A stretch of 64,000 nucleotides of DNA. It comes from Hemileia vastatrix. Taxonomy: Eukaryota; Basidiomycota; Pucciniomycetes; Pucciniales; Zaghouaniaceae. Below are positions 12,230 to 22,657 of the stretch, in pieces. The translations under genes and the position numbers were made by a program. Below the pieces are notes generated by a model. It was not told where the DNA came from, did not search any database, and saw only the letters and a program-made list of their open reading frames with translations. The stretch covers positions 7,757,501 through 7,821,500 of the forward strand of contig JASXTE010000011.1 in the NCBI GenBank assembly GCA_030280995.1, written 5' to 3'. Position 1 is the first letter of the stretch, and each line of letters begins with the position of its first letter.

Positions 12230-12583
12230 TATCAGTGTGTGCTAGTATCTAAGTATAATTTAATAGTAAATATTAATGGTTAAACTACTTATTGATAAGT
12301 GATTAAGTTATTAAACCTCAGGGGAAGACTAATAAAATAGTTATGCTCAGTGTTAACTCACAATATTTGGATTGGTGTGTGCTAGCGGTGGAAAATAGGT
12401 TAATCAAATATAGTTATAGCTAATATGAAGATAATATCAATTTATAAATGCTTTATAATAAGTTTCTATATATTAATAATTGCTTTATAATGTCTCTTTT
12501 TATTTTAGTAAGTAATTGATGTCCAATAACCTGTCAAATCCACCCTTACTTATACCAAAATCCACTGGAGTGCACAGACCTTC
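12230..12583 (-). repeat. 5' LTR of the old Gypsy, piece adjoining the primer site
   Basis: Homologous to the left part of the LTR at 4081-5488 (for example the shared stretch ending in CACTGGAGTGCACA). Homology stops exactly where the younger element begins at 12584 and resumes at 21317. The terminal TGACA is mutated to TGATA. Confidence 0.9.
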
Positions 12584-13384
12584 TGTCAGCCAGGCTACTA
12601 GACTTAACCAGTAAAATAAGTAATTATTTTACTGAGTTGAAGCCACGCCCCTTCTTCTTACTAATATATAATTATCTACTTAAGTATTACTTACAATTAA
12701 CTAGTTAAGTACAATAAGTAGTATAATTAATTAGTGTAAATAAAATGTCTCTTACAATTTTACTCCCTAACACCGTGCTCAATGGTATAAGTCAATGGGA
12801 ATAGAATTTAATAATAAAATTATAATAAAAAAACTTTAAAACAATTATATTACCTCAGTGAGAGATCTGGAATCCCATGAAAGTAATATAATTAATTAGT
12901 TATTGTGTAATTAATTGTGACAGTCCAAGGAACTCAAACTTTATTGCTAATAAATTTGATACCCTTGTTGACGTACCAGTTTATTTATTTCTTATTTCAT
13001 ATATGTACTCCTTTTAGTCATTCTTTTTCTCACATTCTTACAGTATATGGTGTAAATTCTGTATATTTTATTCCCTCATGTTTTGCCTATAAAAGGCCTC
13101 TTACTTTGTGCTTTTCAGAACATTCATTATTCATTCATTCATCAATTAATTATTACTACAATTACAAAACAATACTTATTTCTATATTTTATAAGCTTAG
13201 TATTTACAACAGCGTAATTCTAATCTATAAATTATACTAGTATTTAAAACCTACCTCTTATACTTGAGTAAATAAATCAATTTGATTAAGATAATACATA
13301 CTTTACTTTGAGAGTTCATTTAATCCCCAATTTTCCTCGTATAAACCTGGAATAAACTTCTAGACCCAAAAGGACCCCTTGACA
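12584..13384 (+). repeat. 5' LTR of the younger Gypsy
   Basis: Begins TGTCAGCCAGGCTACTAG and ends ACCCCTTGACA. A likely promoter region lies around 13087-13115, with TATAAAAGG at 13089-13097. The same box recurs in the 3' LTR at 21021. The T-rich stretch around 12960-13060 precedes it. Confidence 0.93.
13089..13097 (+). promoter_or_regulatory. Candidate TATA box in the Gypsy LTR
   Basis: TATAAAAGG lies in the middle of the 801-bp LTR, the usual place for the U3 promoter. The matching box is at 21021-21029 in the other LTR, and the diverged 3' remnant keeps a related AATAAAAGG around 3158. Transcription would start about 30 bp downstream. Confidence 0.55.
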
Positions 13385-13386
13385 AT

Positions 13387-13401
13387 TGGAGGCCTTCCCA
13401 A
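13387..13401 (+). promoter_or_regulatory. Primer binding site of the younger Gypsy
   Basis: TGGAGGCCTTCCCAA starts two bases after the LTR end. The matching position in the older family is TGGGGGTCTTTGC, so both families probably use the same or a similar tRNA. Confidence 0.6.
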
Positions 13402-14458
13402 ATTATTGACGGCGCATAGTGATTTGAGGGTGTAAATTGAAGGGACCATCGGCATTCGAGTACCTGTAAGGACGAGAGAGCGACAAAAACAATGAACGTC
13501 ATACGTCACGTGACAAAAATTTTGCTGAAAACGGGAATTGAACCGCGCTCCAAAAATTAGGTCCATATATTGATTAAATGTCGTATATATTGTGGTAATT
13601 ATTGATATTACTATTTGTGGGTTACTTTGCACTTTTCATTTGCTATGTATTTTCCTTTTACTCAGCACTCTGTAAGTGGCATTAATTTGCTCATTTTACA
13701 GGGGGAGGTGTCTGGTAATTTGAATTTAATTTTATTATTATATTCTTTTTTTTTTCCTGGTTGACAATAATAGAACAATAGTGTTCTTAGTCCCAGAAAT
13801 AATAAATAATTATATATTAATATTAATCATTACAATTTTCAGTTGACATTTTTTTCCTGATTAATTTAAATTTTATTTGTTCCAGTTGAAAAATTGTCCT
13901 GACAATTAAATTTTTTTAAATTCATATTAAATTGCTTCAGTTGACATTAAGTCCTGGCAGTTAAGTAATCAGTTCAATAAAAAATTTTTATTAATAAAAA
14001 TTCATATTTAATTACTTCAGTTGACATTAAGTCCTGGTACTTAAGTGATCAGTTTAATAAAAATTTTTTAAAATAAAAATTCATATTTAATTACTTCAGT
14101 TGAAATTAAGTCCTGGTAGGTAAGTGATAAGTTTAATAAAAAAAATTTTTAATTAATAAAATTCATATTTAATTACTTCAGTTGACGTTAAGCCCTGGTA
14201 ATAAATTAGTTGATTTAAATCCTGAAAATAATTAATTAAAATTATTAATAAAAATTTTAATTTATTTCTACAGCTGATTATATTATAATCCTGGTTTTAA
14301 ATTATTTTTTGAATTAATAAATTAATTTTATTTAGTTGATTTTTATCCTAAAAAGATTTTTTTTTATTATTTTTTTTTATTTCTTTTAAATAAAAACTAA
14401 AAATAAAAAGACTAATTAATCTAATTGTCTCTTTTCTTCATTTCAGTTAAATCTTAAT
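13402..14458 (+). other. Untranslated leader with internal tandem repeats
   Basis: About 1 kb between the primer site and the first gag codon. From 13830 to 14340 it contains about seven imperfect copies of a 50-80 bp unit with the core TTCAGTTGACATTAAGTCCTGG. No long ORF is present. A structured or repeat-rich leader is common in large LTR elements and may act in packaging or translation, but nothing here proves that. Confidence 0.6.
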
Positions 14459-15109
14459 ATGACTGACCAAAGTGGTTCTGCTGCACGTGAAGAGGAACTA
14501 GACTTGATTGATTATGATGAGCCTACTTCTGTAAGTTCTCCTTTAACAAGAAGAATTTATCAGATTAATAAATCCTTGCCCCAAACAGGATGTAGAGATG
14601 GAAGAAGTGGAAATCCTAGTAGACACAACTCAGGATCAGAAGCCTATGATAAACCCACCAGAAGAACTTCCAAAAGGCTTCAGGATAAAAAAGATGCCAT
14701 TGCCTCAACAGGTAAAGAATCTGTCAACTCACATAAAGGAGATAAGGACAGAAAACTTGAGACTAAAGGAAAGGGTAAATGCTCTGGAAGAAAAGGTGAG
14801 AAGGATAGATACCTTTCTTCAAGAGAAGAAGAAAACTCTTCCTCCCAGGGATCAACAACAATTGGCTCCCCAGTCCCAAGAAAAGGTGGAAGTGTCCAAG
14901 TGGCAGTGGGACTGGTTAAACACTCAGTGGGACTACCTGTCTCAAAATCAGCATCAGTTACCTCAGACAGGTCTGTAAAGACCCAACCAGGTCAACCCCA
15001 CACCTCCTCATTCCTATCAAGTAGGCAAAAGAAGAAGAAAGCCCAATATGGTCATACCAGCAAACCCTGGTACGTCCCTCTATTGATTCTCAAGTGCCAT
15101 TTCTTGTAG
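14459..15109 (+). pseudogene. Younger Gypsy gag leader, frame uncertain
   Basis: A 216-codon open frame starts MTDQSGSAAREEEL and is acidic at first. From about 14590 the better protein is in another frame (14598-14978): it has a clear coiled coil (HIKEIRTENLRLKERVNALE), while the first frame becomes low-complexity K, S and R. I therefore infer a 1-bp indel near 14590 that joins the acidic leader to the coiled coil, and a second change before the main gag frame at 15094. The 14459 start follows a T-rich leader and is the first ATG of the region. Confidence 0.6.
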
Positions 15110-17148
15110 CTGATTCTGTTCTTTCAGGTAAATCTGAGAGGGAAGAAGAAACCTTGAGACCAGTAGAGGCTGGGAGCAGTAGACAAATAACTCATGTATC
15201 TAAGCCATTACTTTTAATTGCTACCTCAATGATTAAGCCTGATATGGCTGTAATTGATGAAAATCTTGACCCTGAGTTCTATGAGAGTCTGGAAAGTTAC
15301 TCAGTTTCCTTATTGAGAAACACTCCAAAAGTAGCAATGATTAATGATGAGTACTTGAGAGATATTATTGCAAAACAAAACCATATAATGATCAATATGC
15401 AATTGACTCAGAGATATAATAGTTTGTTAACTGATCAGGGTTATCAAGCATTAAGAAGTGAATCACAGAGAGTCTCTGATGAATTGTCTCATTACAAAGC
15501 AACCCATGAAAAGAAAGTTGCTGTATGGAAAAATATAAAAAATGATTTGTCTAAACTAAAAGATACTGTATCTGCCTGTTGCCAGGAGGTGGAGATAGAT
15601 AAGATGAATCTGAAAAGATTGAATGACCATTTTTCATCTTTTCAAAATAAGAATCAGTTATCTTTTGCAACAATCAATGAGAATTTATCTAGTCTTCCAA
15701 GATTGAAAACTAGACTAACAACCATTGAGGAGAAATTGAACTCATTGTTTATTGATCAAAAGTATTCTGAGATTTCTTTGAAGGAACAAACAGTACAGGA
15801 TGCTCCAGAGTTACCTGTGGCTAGTTCATCTAAAAGTAAATCAGTTCCAGAAATACATGTTGATACCCCTGAGTTTCCATTAAAAATTAATGATGCACCA
15901 GGACCTTTAACAGAGGGATTAAACAATGAGATTACTTCCCAACAAGAAAAGGTACAGCTGCTCCTTACTCAGAAACAAGCTTGTACTAAGGAGACTCCTT
16001 CAAATCAAAAGAATTGGCCAAAACTTGATCAGTACCCAACATTTGATGGTGATTCTTCCTCTGATTGGCAACAATTTATTTGCAGAATTGATAACTTAAA
16101 AAATTCTTACAAACTTCAAGATGAGAAAATTGTGTCCAAGTTAATTTCTTTGTTTACTAATGCTGCCCTAATGTGGTATGAATCTGTTCTCCTGGATGGG
16201 AATGACTACTCATGGGAGGATTTGAAGAAATTGATTAAAGCACAATTTGGTGGCTCCAAGTTCAGAATGGCTCAACAAAGGCAGTATGAGGAAACTAGAT
16301 ATAGCTCTTCTACTGATAAACCTATTGAGTTCTTAATGAAACTTGTAAAAATCTTAAGGGCAATGGACCCAAATATGGAGTTTGAGTTATGGAAGGACAG
16401 GATCCTTTATAAATTACCAATGTCTCTGAGAGACTTGATAGTGGCTAGGACTGAGTTCTCCAGAGAACCCTCTTCTTTCATTAATACTTGCAATGAGATC
16501 CTTCTAAACAAAAAGTATGTTGCCAGAAGATTCATTCCTAGGACCCCTTTGGAGAAACCCTCCACTTACCAACAGAAACCTCTGGAAAAGGTTGGTAAAC
16601 CTTCTGCCCCTGTTGCATCAAAAAAGTATGCAACAAACACTTTCTTCAAGTGCAAAAAGCCTTGGAAGAAAGGACATGATTGTGACAAGAAGATAAATAT
16701 TGTAGAACAAACAGAGGAGCATGCTGATGACACAGTAGCACTGGATGATACGTCAAGTGATTGTGCAAGCAATATTTTGTATGAATCTCAACATGAAATC
16801 TTGATTCTGGAAGAGGATATTCATTATTTAAATACTATTGATATTGATAATAGTGCATTATCTACAGTTGAAGATGCTAAAATCATAAAGAACATTGAGG
16901 ATAACTCAATTGTTATTGCCCCTCTCAAGGCACCAGTCTTGATTAATGGAACCAGCGTTGAGGTTGTTCTGGATTCTGGAGCTGGAGGAAGTGTAGTTTC
17001 TAAAAGAGCACTTGCTTCAGTGGATCAAGACTATAAATCAAAACTGATGCCTATCATTTCTGAAAATTGGAGAGGTTATGGCTCTGTTTTGTCCCCCCTT
17101 GGTAAATACAAAGCCACAGTGTTTTTAAATATAACCATGGTTTTGTAA
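15094..17148 (+). CDS. Gag-protease ORF of the younger Gypsy
   Basis: 684 codons. Residues 1-240 are coiled-coil and linker. Residues about 305-470 form a retrotransposon capsid-like domain (FDGDSSSDWQQF, ALMWYESVL, FGGSKFRMAQQRQYEE, EFLMKLVKILRAMDP). A zinc-knuckle relic, FFKCKKPWKKGHDC, follows near residue 520. Its first cysteine is F here, while the older family has CYKC. The retropepsin site VVLDSGAGGSVVS lies near residue 628. The frame ends in the middle of protease: homology continues in the next frame from about 17133, so a single-base indel truncates it. Confidence 0.88.
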   Translation: MPFLVADSVLSGKSEREEETLRPVEAGSSRQITHVSKPLLLIATSMIKPDMAVIDENLDPEFYESLESYSVSLLRNTPKVAMINDEYLRDIIAKQNHIMINMQLTQRYNSLLTDQGYQALRSESQRVSDELSHYKATHEKKVAVWKNIKNDLSKLKDTVSACCQEVEIDKMNLKRLNDHFSSFQNKNQLSFATINENLSSLPRLKTRLTTIEEKLNSLFIDQKYSEISLKEQTVQDAPELPVASSSKSKSVPEIHVDTPEFPLKINDAPGPLTEGLNNEITSQQEKVQLLLTQKQACTKETPSNQKNWPKLDQYPTFDGDSSSDWQQFICRIDNLKNSYKLQDEKIVSKLISLFTNAALMWYESVLLDGNDYSWEDLKKLIKAQFGGSKFRMAQQRQYEETRYSSSTDKPIEFLMKLVKILRAMDPNMEFELWKDRILYKLPMSLRDLIVARTEFSREPSSFINTCNEILLNKKYVARRFIPRTPLEKPSTYQQKPLEKVGKPSAPVASKKYATNTFFKCKKPWKKGHDCDKKINIVEQTEEHADDTVALDDTSSDCASNILYESQHEILILEEDIHYLNTIDIDNSALSTVEDAKIIKNIEDNSIVIAPLKAPVLINGTSVEVVLDSGAGGSVVSKRALASVDQDYKSKLMPIISENWRGYGSVLSPLGKYKATVFLNITMVL

Positions 17149-18602
17149 GAGCTATTTGTGATTTTGTTGTCATAAAAAATGATAACTTAAGCAATTTGTT
17201 TATTGTAGGGAATGATATTTTAACCAAGTATGGCATAAAATTGGATCCCTCAAACCAATGTTTCACAATGTAGATGAATGGGAAGAGAAAATTTAAGATT
17301 TCCTCCCCTAAAAAATTATTGAAACCAGAATTGAACACATGTAATTCTATGGTTTAATGTAAAGGAAGATCTACAAAAGAGATGCATGCCCTTTTTTCTG
17401 AAATTGACAATGCCTCTTTTGGAGAACAACTTATTGGTGAGGATAAAGATTCCATCATTAACTTAAAAAAGACTTTTCCTATGGCCTTTTCTCATGGGTC
17501 ACATGAACTGGGATTAGTTAAAGAGGAAATGAAACTTTCATTGTCTTGCCCATTAACTGATATACCACCTAGTTTAAAGAAGAAGCCTTATCCTGCTTCT
17601 CCCACAAAGAGAAAAGATATTGAAGACAATATCTCTACCCTTTTAAAAATGAATATTATTGAAAAGGTAGTTGAAACACCTAAATATTGTGTTATCTCAC
17701 CTGTCCTAATTTCTTATGAGAAAGATAAAGCCAGGTTATGTGGTGATTATAGAGCACTAAATACTTATACTGTTGATGATATTTACCCTTTACCTAGAAT
17801 TAGCTCTATACATGCTACTTTACAGGGTGCTAAATATATCAGCTGTTTGGATGGTAACAAAGGATATCACCAGGTACCTGTTGAGAAAAGTTCTCAGAAC
17901 TTTCTGATGATTGCTACTCATATGGGTATTTATAAGTACATTAGCATGCCATTTGGCCCTAAAAATGCCCCTTCAGTTTTCCAAAAAGTCATGGATAACA
18001 CATTCCATCAAGAGATAATTAAAGGATGGCTGATGGGCTATATTGATGATATCATTATATTCTCAAAAACATTTGAGGACCATATTAACCACCTGTGTAA
18101 AGTATTCCAGAAAATGGATGAAATAAATATGACACTTACTTTGAAGAAATGTAAATTTGGGTTCCATTCTTTAAAAGTTCTTGGTCATGTTGTTTCAGGC
18201 TTACAGATATGTGTTGACCAAAATAAAGTGGCAGCCATACAACAGGTGAAGGCTCCTACTACAGTTAGAGAGCTCCAAAGTTTTTTGGGAATGTGTGGAT
18301 ACTATAGACAGTATATTAAGAATTACCAAGTCATAGCTTTACCCCTTACCCAATTAACTAGAAAGGATGTTGCTTTTGTCTGGAATAGTGAAAGACAAAG
18401 AGCTTTTGACACTATGAAACACTGTTTGATGTCAGCACCAATTCTTGCTTTACCTGACTTTAATCAACCATTTGTTTTGTACACTGATGCCAGTTTCATT
18501 GGTCTTGGTGCTGCCCTCCATCAAAAACAAGTGATAAATGATAAAGTTTCAGAAGTAGTAATTTGTTATATTTCAAGAACCTTGAGAAATAGTGAATTGT
18601 AA
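17133..18602 (+). pseudogene. Younger Gypsy protease end, RT and start of RNase H
   Basis: From 17133 the protease tail continues (NHGFVRAICDF) but meets stops near 17270 and 17355. The 406-codon stretch 17382-18602 is open. It shows KMNIIEKVVETP, DYRALNTYTVDDIYPLP, the core motif SCLDGNKGYHQV, MPFGPKNAPSVFQKVMD, the catalytic YIDDIIIFS, the RT thumb-region LGHVVSG, and FLGMCGYYRQYIKNY. RNase H begins with FVLYTDASFIGLGAALHQ. A TAA at 18600-18602 interrupts RNase H directly before the motif YGATQLEC. Confidence 0.93.
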
Positions 18603-19607
18603 TATGGTGCTACTCAATTAGAATGTTTATCTGTAGTTTGGGCTCAAGAAAAGCTTCATTATTACCTAGATGACCAGAAATTTGAACTTTTCACTGACTG
18701 CAGTGCAGTTAAATACCTTTTAAACTTGAAAACACCAAACAGACATATGTTCAGATTGCAGTTGGCTGTTCAAGAATACAGAGGGAGAATGACAATTATC
18801 CATAGGGATGGTACTGTTCACTCAAATGTAGATATGTTATCTAGGTTACCTTTACCAAATAATGACTCTAATCCTGCTTATGATCCTGAGGATGAAATTA
18901 TTCATATACATGGGATATATGTGGTTGATATGGAGGAAGAGCTATTACAGCTTATTCTGGATTCATATGATAAGGACACTGACTTAAAAAAGTTATGCAC
19001 CATATTAAATGATCCAAAGATTGCTTCAATACAAGCATTAATTAAAACCCTTCCACCAAAGTACCAGAAGGCGTTGGAAAAAGGTAAATTTTCAATTGAT
19101 AAAGGATATCTATATTATAGGAGAAAGTTGAGTAATGTTATTGTTATTCCTCCTTCTATGAGAGAAATCATCTTGAAAATTTGTCATGATGACATATTGG
19201 CTGGACATTTTGATCTTGAAAAAACAATAATCAGAATTAAGAACACTGCTTGGTGGGTTGATATGTCTGAAGACACAAAATTATATGTTGAGTCTTATAA
19301 TTCTTGCCAAAAATCAAAAAGATTAACTGGTAAAAGAGCAGGATTAATGCAACATATTGAACCTCCTGATGCACCATGGCAGATAATAAACATGGATTTT
19401 GTAACAGGATTACCTATTGCTGAAAAAGACAGTTATAACCCTTGTTGGGTTATTGTGGACAGATTCACAAAAATGTGTAAATTTATCCCTACCCACAAGG
19501 ATGTTTCCACTAAAGAATTAGCTTTCTTATGGTCGTCTCATATGTTTAATACTGCTGGTTTTCCTAAACCCATAATCTCTGACAGAGACCCTAAATTTAC
19601 TTCTTAA
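18603..19607 (+). pseudogene. Younger Gypsy RNase H end and integrase core
   Basis: Same frame as the RT piece. RNase H ends with LFTDCSAVKYLL and DMLSRLPLP. The integrase zinc region has HDDILAGHF and YNSCQKSKR. Its third ligand cysteine reads Y (the older family has ETCDSC at that spot). The first catalytic aspartate is in MDFVTGLPIAE and the second in IISDRDPKFTS. A TAA at 19605-19607 ends the piece, where related elements continue without a break. Confidence 0.9.
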
Positions 19608-19613
19608 TTTTGG

Positions 19614-20324
19614 ATGTCTCTGATGGATGTTTGTGGTTGTGATCTGAAACTTTCTACTGCCCACCATCCACAGACTGATGGTTTAGCTGAAAGAATGATT
19701 CAGAATTTAGAGGACATGATTAGAAGGTATTGTGCCTTTGGCCTTGAGTATAAAGATAATGACAGATTCACTCATGATTGGGTTACCTTACTTCCTGGGT
19801 TAAAATTTGCTTATAATAGCACTGTCCATTTTGTTACTCAAAGAAAGCCTTTTGAGCTCTGGCTTGGATATGTTCCAAATAATCCTGCCCAAATCCTCAA
19901 TAACAAAATACCTAAAATAGATATAAATCCTGGTGTAAAGTCTTTTCTTCAAATGCAACAACTATGCAGAAATCATGCTCAACAATGTATTGAAAAATCA
20001 TTTGAATATGAGAAGAAGAGATGGGACAAATCCCATAAAGAATACACTTTTAAAAAGGGTGATGAAGTGTTGATTTCTACAGTCCACTTCAACTTACAAG
20101 GTAATAACAAATTGAAAGACCCATTTGTTGGTCCATTTGTTGTTAGAAGAATGATTGGAGATAATGCAGTTGAGGTTATTTTGTATTCTACATATGACAG
20201 AAAACATCCTGTTTTTCCAATATCTCTTCTGAAACCTTACACATCCAATAGTGATTTATTTCCAAAAAGGAGGGGAAGACCAAAGAAAACCCCAAATGAA
20301 ATCACTGAAACAGCAGAAATTTAA
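19614..20324 (+). pseudogene. Younger Gypsy integrase C-terminal part
   Basis: Continues the same frame after the stop. It shows LSTAHHPQTDGLAERM, where E is the third catalytic residue, then FAYNSTVH, KSFEYEKKRWDKSHKEY, the SH3-like block DEVLISTVHFN with DPFVGPFVVRRMIGDNAVEV, and a basic tail RRGRPKKTP. The basic tail could act in nuclear import or target choice. A short AT-rich stretch separates it from the polypurine tract. Confidence 0.9.
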
Positions 20325-20503
20325 AAAATTCTAAATGACAGAATAGTCACTGCTGAAAAAGGTACAGAATACTTATTGAGATTCAAGAATAAATCATCTG
20401 AATATGATTCTTGGATACCTGGGAAGGAGATATCTAATCTTCCTACTCTACTAAAAAAGTATAAAAAGAAAATATCATAGCATTTTTTTTTATTGTTTTT
20501 TTT

Positions 20504-20515
20504 AGAGTGAGGGAG
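20504..20515 (+). promoter_or_regulatory. Polypurine tract of the younger Gypsy
   Basis: AGAGTGAGGGAG, preceded by a T run, directly abuts the 3' LTR. This is the expected plus-strand primer. Confidence 0.8.
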
Positions 20516-21316
20516 TGTCAGCCAGGCTACTAGACTTAACCGGTAAAATAATTAATTATTTTACTGAGTTGAAGCCATGCCCCTTCTTCTTACTAATAAT
20601 TAATTATCTACTTAAGTATTACTTATAATTAACTAGTTAAGTACAATAAGCAGTATAATTAATTAGTGTAAATAAAATGTCTCTTACAATTTTACTCCCT
20701 AACACCGTGCTCAATGGTATAAGTCAATGGGAATAGAATTTAATAATAAAATTATATTAAAAAAACTTTACAACAAGTATATTACCTCAGTGAGAGATCT
20801 GGAACCCCGTGAAAGTAATATAATTAATTAATTATTGTGTAATTAATTGTGACAGTCCAAGGAACTCAAACTTTATTTCTAATAAATTTGATACCCTTGT
20901 TGACGTACCAGTTTATTTATTTCTTATGTCATATATGTACTCCTTTTAGTCATTCTTTTTCTCACATTCTTACAGTATATGGTGTAAATTCTGTATATTT
21001 TATTCCCTCATGTTTTGCCTATAAAAGGCCTCTTACTTTGTGCTTTTCAGAACATTCATTATTCATTCATTCATCAATTAATTATTACTACAATTACAAA
21101 ACAATACTTATTTCTATATTTTATAAGCTTAGTATTTACAACAGCGTAATTCTAATCTATAAATTATACTAGTATTTAAAACCTACCTCTTATACTTGAG
21201 TAAATAAATCAATTTGATTAAGATAATACGTACTTTACTTTGAGAGTTCATTTAATCCCCAATTTTCCTCGTATAAACCTCGAATAAACTTCTAGACCCA
21301 AAAGGACCCCTTGACA
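20516..21316 (+). repeat. 3' LTR of the younger Gypsy
   Basis: 801 bp, same ends as the 5' LTR. Differences from the 5' copy are mostly transitions, for example ACCAGT against ACCGGT near the start and AATACA against AATACG near the end. Confidence 0.93.
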
Positions 21317-22143
21317 CCTTCAATCCAGATGATGTCACTGCTCTCCCCAGAATTTACAGCACTGTGAGAGCCCACGATCTCCCTATGGCATCCACTTCAA
21401 GCAGTTTCAACATTTAGACCTCCAGTAAGGACCCTCCATCACAAATAATGATATCATTTACCCATACCATAAATAGAGAAAACAGATAAAAGCAGATACC
21501 ATAAAGAAACAGGTAAAATAACTCATCCAAAGAGTATATAATGAAACCCAAAGCATATAAAGGAACCAAATCAACTTTCCAAGCCCACAATAACATTTTG
21601 CCAGGCGTCCATATTAACCCAGTAATCATATCCCAACCCATAACTCCATGAAAATCCATCAAAGAAGCAGATTAAGTTGTGCAAGCTGGATATATGTGCC
21701 TGAGAATTGTGTATATGCTTGTGTAGGTGTTGTGAGTCCATTGAATACATCCATATGACCTAAAATAAGCAGAAAAATAAACTTATAGGCTATTTAGAGG
21801 TTAAAACCCGCTTATAGACCTATATATACATAATATAACTACATATTTCATTGAATATGAGGTTTATGCATACATATAAGCTTATTTATGTCTATAATTA
21901 CTCAATATCATTTAAGATAAGTATATTATGACTCCATTATCACCTTAATAAGTATTATAGGGCTATGGATAAGCTATTTAAACTTATACAAGTCATTTAA
22001 TAGTGTAATAAATATATATATAAGGATAATAATTATATATATAATTATTATAACCATATTTTTTACTTGAAAGCTTAATGTAATTAAGGTTATCTTATTT
22101 TAAGTATAAGAAATACTCAGTCCTGGGGATACCTAGACTGACA
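21317..22143 (-). repeat. 5' LTR of the old Gypsy, outer piece
   Basis: Resumes old-LTR homology directly after the younger element, sharing the duplicated CCTTC. On the minus strand it starts TGTCAGTCTAGGTATC. It is followed by the target duplication ATATT. It lacks the CACTA-type insertion found in the partner LTR, so it gives the empty site for that insertion. Confidence 0.9.
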
Positions 22144-22148
22144 ATATT

Positions 22149-22657
22149 TAAAGGAGGACTTGCAAAAAATCTCCATAGTTACTAACTCCTTGGGCTACCC
22201 ATTGATTCAGTTATTGTCCTCAGTTTGAGATTCTTTTGGGTTAGGGTTAGAGAAACAATAACATTTCTACTCTGGTCACCTAAAAGTAGAAATACTCTAT
22301 TATAGTTTATTGGCTATAAGAATCATACAAAATTCATATTTGGATGCATTTTTGGCATTTTGGTGGATTTATTGTTGTGCACCATTAAAATTGTAAGTTT
22401 CTTTCCTGATTTCACTTCCCTCAGTTGTTACTATATATACTGTCTATCATTCATTCGCAATTCTTCAAGCAAAGTATTTTGGTTATATTTAGATCTTGTG
22501 AAGGACATAGTCACTGCTTATATACAAATTCTTTGCAAATCATTTCATGTAAAATGTATTTTGTCGCTATGAACTATCAATATCTCTTTCAGGAAGGGCT
22601 GGAAAACTTTTGAATAATAATAAAACAATTTCCAGTTTTTTTCCCCATTATTTCCCG
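22149..22657. other. 3' flank of the secreted-protein gene, no other gene
   Basis: AT-rich. It holds the 3' untranslated region of the minus-strand gene that ends at 22658. A two-unit TTAGGG-like motif near 22240 is too short to be telomeric. No other ORF is convincing. Confidence 0.5.

Larger units (their letters stand above)
12584..21316 (+). mobile_element. Younger Ty3/Gypsy element, near-complete but frame-broken
   Basis: The element is 8733 bp with two 801-bp LTRs, and perfect 5-bp target duplications CCTTC at 12579-12583 and 21317-21321. Domain order is gag, protease, RT, RNase H, integrase. The LTRs differ at roughly 17 positions by eye (about 98% identity), so the insertion is fairly young. 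Frame breaks: gag leader to gag near 14590 and 15090, a shift near 17130 in protease, stops near 17270 and 17355, and stops at 18602 and 19607. It probably cannot transpose by itself. The LTR family is the same as at 2642-3442 and 33741-34518. Confidence 0.95.
4081..22143 (-). mobile_element. Old minus-strand Ty3/Gypsy element, split by a younger Gypsy
   Basis: The element is flanked by 5-bp target duplications ATATT at 4076-4080 and 22144-22148. In its own direction it runs from right to left. The 5' LTR is 21317-22143 plus 12230-12583. Primer site, gag, protease, RT, RNase H and integrase follow down to about 5640, then a polypurine tract and the 3' LTR at 4081-5488. The 8733-bp block 12584-21316 is a later insertion in the 5' LTR, with its own CCTTC duplication. 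Two CACTA-type elements (5164-5413 and 8441-8702) are also later insertions. All reading frames are broken. Its pol is clearly related to that of the younger element but the LTR is a different sequence, so they are two families. Confidence 0.92.

Noticed and set aside
12917..13240. 107-codon ORF in the Gypsy LTR (also 20849-21172)
   Set aside because: It lies inside U3/R of the LTR, is poor in protein-like composition and is duplicated only as part of the LTR.
22238..22252. Telomere-like GGGTTAGGGTTAG
   Set aside because: Only two units, in the middle of the window, so chance is the simplest reading.
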